A stretch of DNA of 64,000 bases from the NCBI GenBank assembly GCA_022799355.1, contig JAAWOG010000004.1, positions 1 through 64,000 on the forward strand, in the 5' to 3' direction. Shown here in pieces: positions 63,629-64,000 of this stretch. Source of the DNA: Lachnospiraceae bacterium. Its GTDB lineage: Bacteria > Bacillota > Clostridia > Lachnospirales > Lachnospiraceae. The number at the start of each line of letters is the position of its first letter. Position 1 is the stretch's first letter. The position numbers and the translations under genes are program-made. A model generated the notes under the pieces. It was given only the letters and a program-made list of their open reading frames with translations, did no database searches and was not told where the DNA came from.

Positions 63629-64000
63629 TTATTCCGTATAAACAAATGCGGATAATTTGTCTACGTTGTCTGCTGTGATCGCTACACAGGGGATCAACTG
63701 TTTTTCTTCTGCAGGCGCCGTACCTTTCAGATAAGCGTCCGCCTGCTCTACAGCCATCTCTGTGATCAGGGCGATCTGCTGAAGTGCCGTACCAACCATG
63801 TTGCCGGACTTAATGTAGTTCGCCGCGTCATCGGAACCGTCTACACCGATAATCTTGATATCATCACGTCCTGCATCAATACATGCCTGAACCGCACCGC
63901 ACGCCATTGTGTCGTTACCGCAGATGATACCTGTAATCTCAGGATTGGACTGAAGGATCGCTTCCGCCTTTTCGTAACCCTGTGTCTGATCCCAGTTAGC
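63629..64000 (-). CDS. rbsB: Ribose-type sugar-binding protein, C-terminal part (partial)
   Basis: The frame is open from the window edge (codons from 64000) to the stop at 63629, 123 residues. ANWDQTQGYEKAEAILQSNPEITGIICGNDTMACGAVQACIDAGRDDIKIIGVDG is the C-terminal lobe of an RbsB-type periplasmic-binding protein; a shorter start inside this window is not real. It is the receptor of the RbsAC importer and the first gene of the operon that can be seen. Confidence 0.92.
   Translation of the reverse strand, partial: ANWDQTQGYEKAEAILQSNPEITGIICGNDTMACGAVQACIDAGRDDIKIIGVDGSDDAANYIKSGNMVGTALQQIALITEMAVEQADAYLKGTAPAEEKQLIPCVAITADNVDKLSAFVYTE

Overview
The window looks like chromosomal DNA of a Gram-positive, anaerobic, saccharolytic clostridium, most probably Lachnospiraceae. 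Supporting evidence: an HrcA/CIRCE-controlled heat-shock operon, RNase J, an IreB-RuvX-DUF1292 block, type III glutamine synthetase, FtsEX next to an M23 hydrolase, many lipoprotein binding proteins, and consistently strong GGAGG ribosome-binding sites. The family assignment is inference; no rRNA gene is present. Nearly all genes lie on the minus strand. I see no phage, insertion sequence or CRISPR array.

Region 1 (1-6.7 kb) is an accessory catabolic unit. A DeoR-family regulator is divergent from a minus-strand operon encoding a transaldolase-superfamily protein of unusual architecture, a complete TRAP transporter (DctQ, DctM, DctP) and an iron alcohol dehydrogenase resembling 4-hydroxybutyrate dehydrogenase. 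Inverted half-sites overlap the operon promoter. The substrate is not known.

Region 2 (6.8-19.3 kb) holds cell-envelope and housekeeping functions: CdaR-like regulator, FtsE, FtsX, EnvC/PcsB-like M23 hydrolase and CtpA protease in one operon; then a TagA-like protein, a YjfB-like protein, an acyltransferase, a CPBP protease, an HPr-like protein without the active-site histidine, CvfB, acyl-ACP thioesterase, an unrecognised polytopic membrane protein and tRNA-Gln(CUG).

Region 3 (19.4-42.1 kb) is mostly conserved core. GlnN is followed by two blocks that match Bacillus subtilis gene order: ireB-ruvX-DUF1292-(RNase J, YlbF)-mltG-like-trmR-trhP, and hrcA-grpE-dnaK-dnaJ-prmA-rsmE-mtaB. The second block is interrupted by a transglutaminase-like gene, a GntR-ABC exporter cassette on the opposite strand, and an iscS-thiI pair. 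The MltG homologue keeps its syntenic place but lacks the catalytic half.

Region 4 (42.2-54 kb) is a sugar uptake and sensing region: L-arabinose isomerase, a small InlB-repeat membrane protein, a galactose/pentose-type ABC importer (MglB, MglA, MglC), and a sensing operon made of a YesN-type response regulator, a YesM-type histidine kinase and two additional sugar-binding proteins.

Region 5 (54-64 kb) is a second catabolic operon, read from the right edge: RbsB (partial), DUF2291 lipoprotein, RbsA, RbsC, RbsD, a fucose-isomerase-like protein, a two-subunit transketolase, a glycerol-kinase-like FGGY kinase and a LacI regulator. Importer, pyranase, isomerase, kinase and split transketolase are the set expected for non-oxidative D-apiose degradation. 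That is the best-fitting hypothesis, not a demonstrated function.
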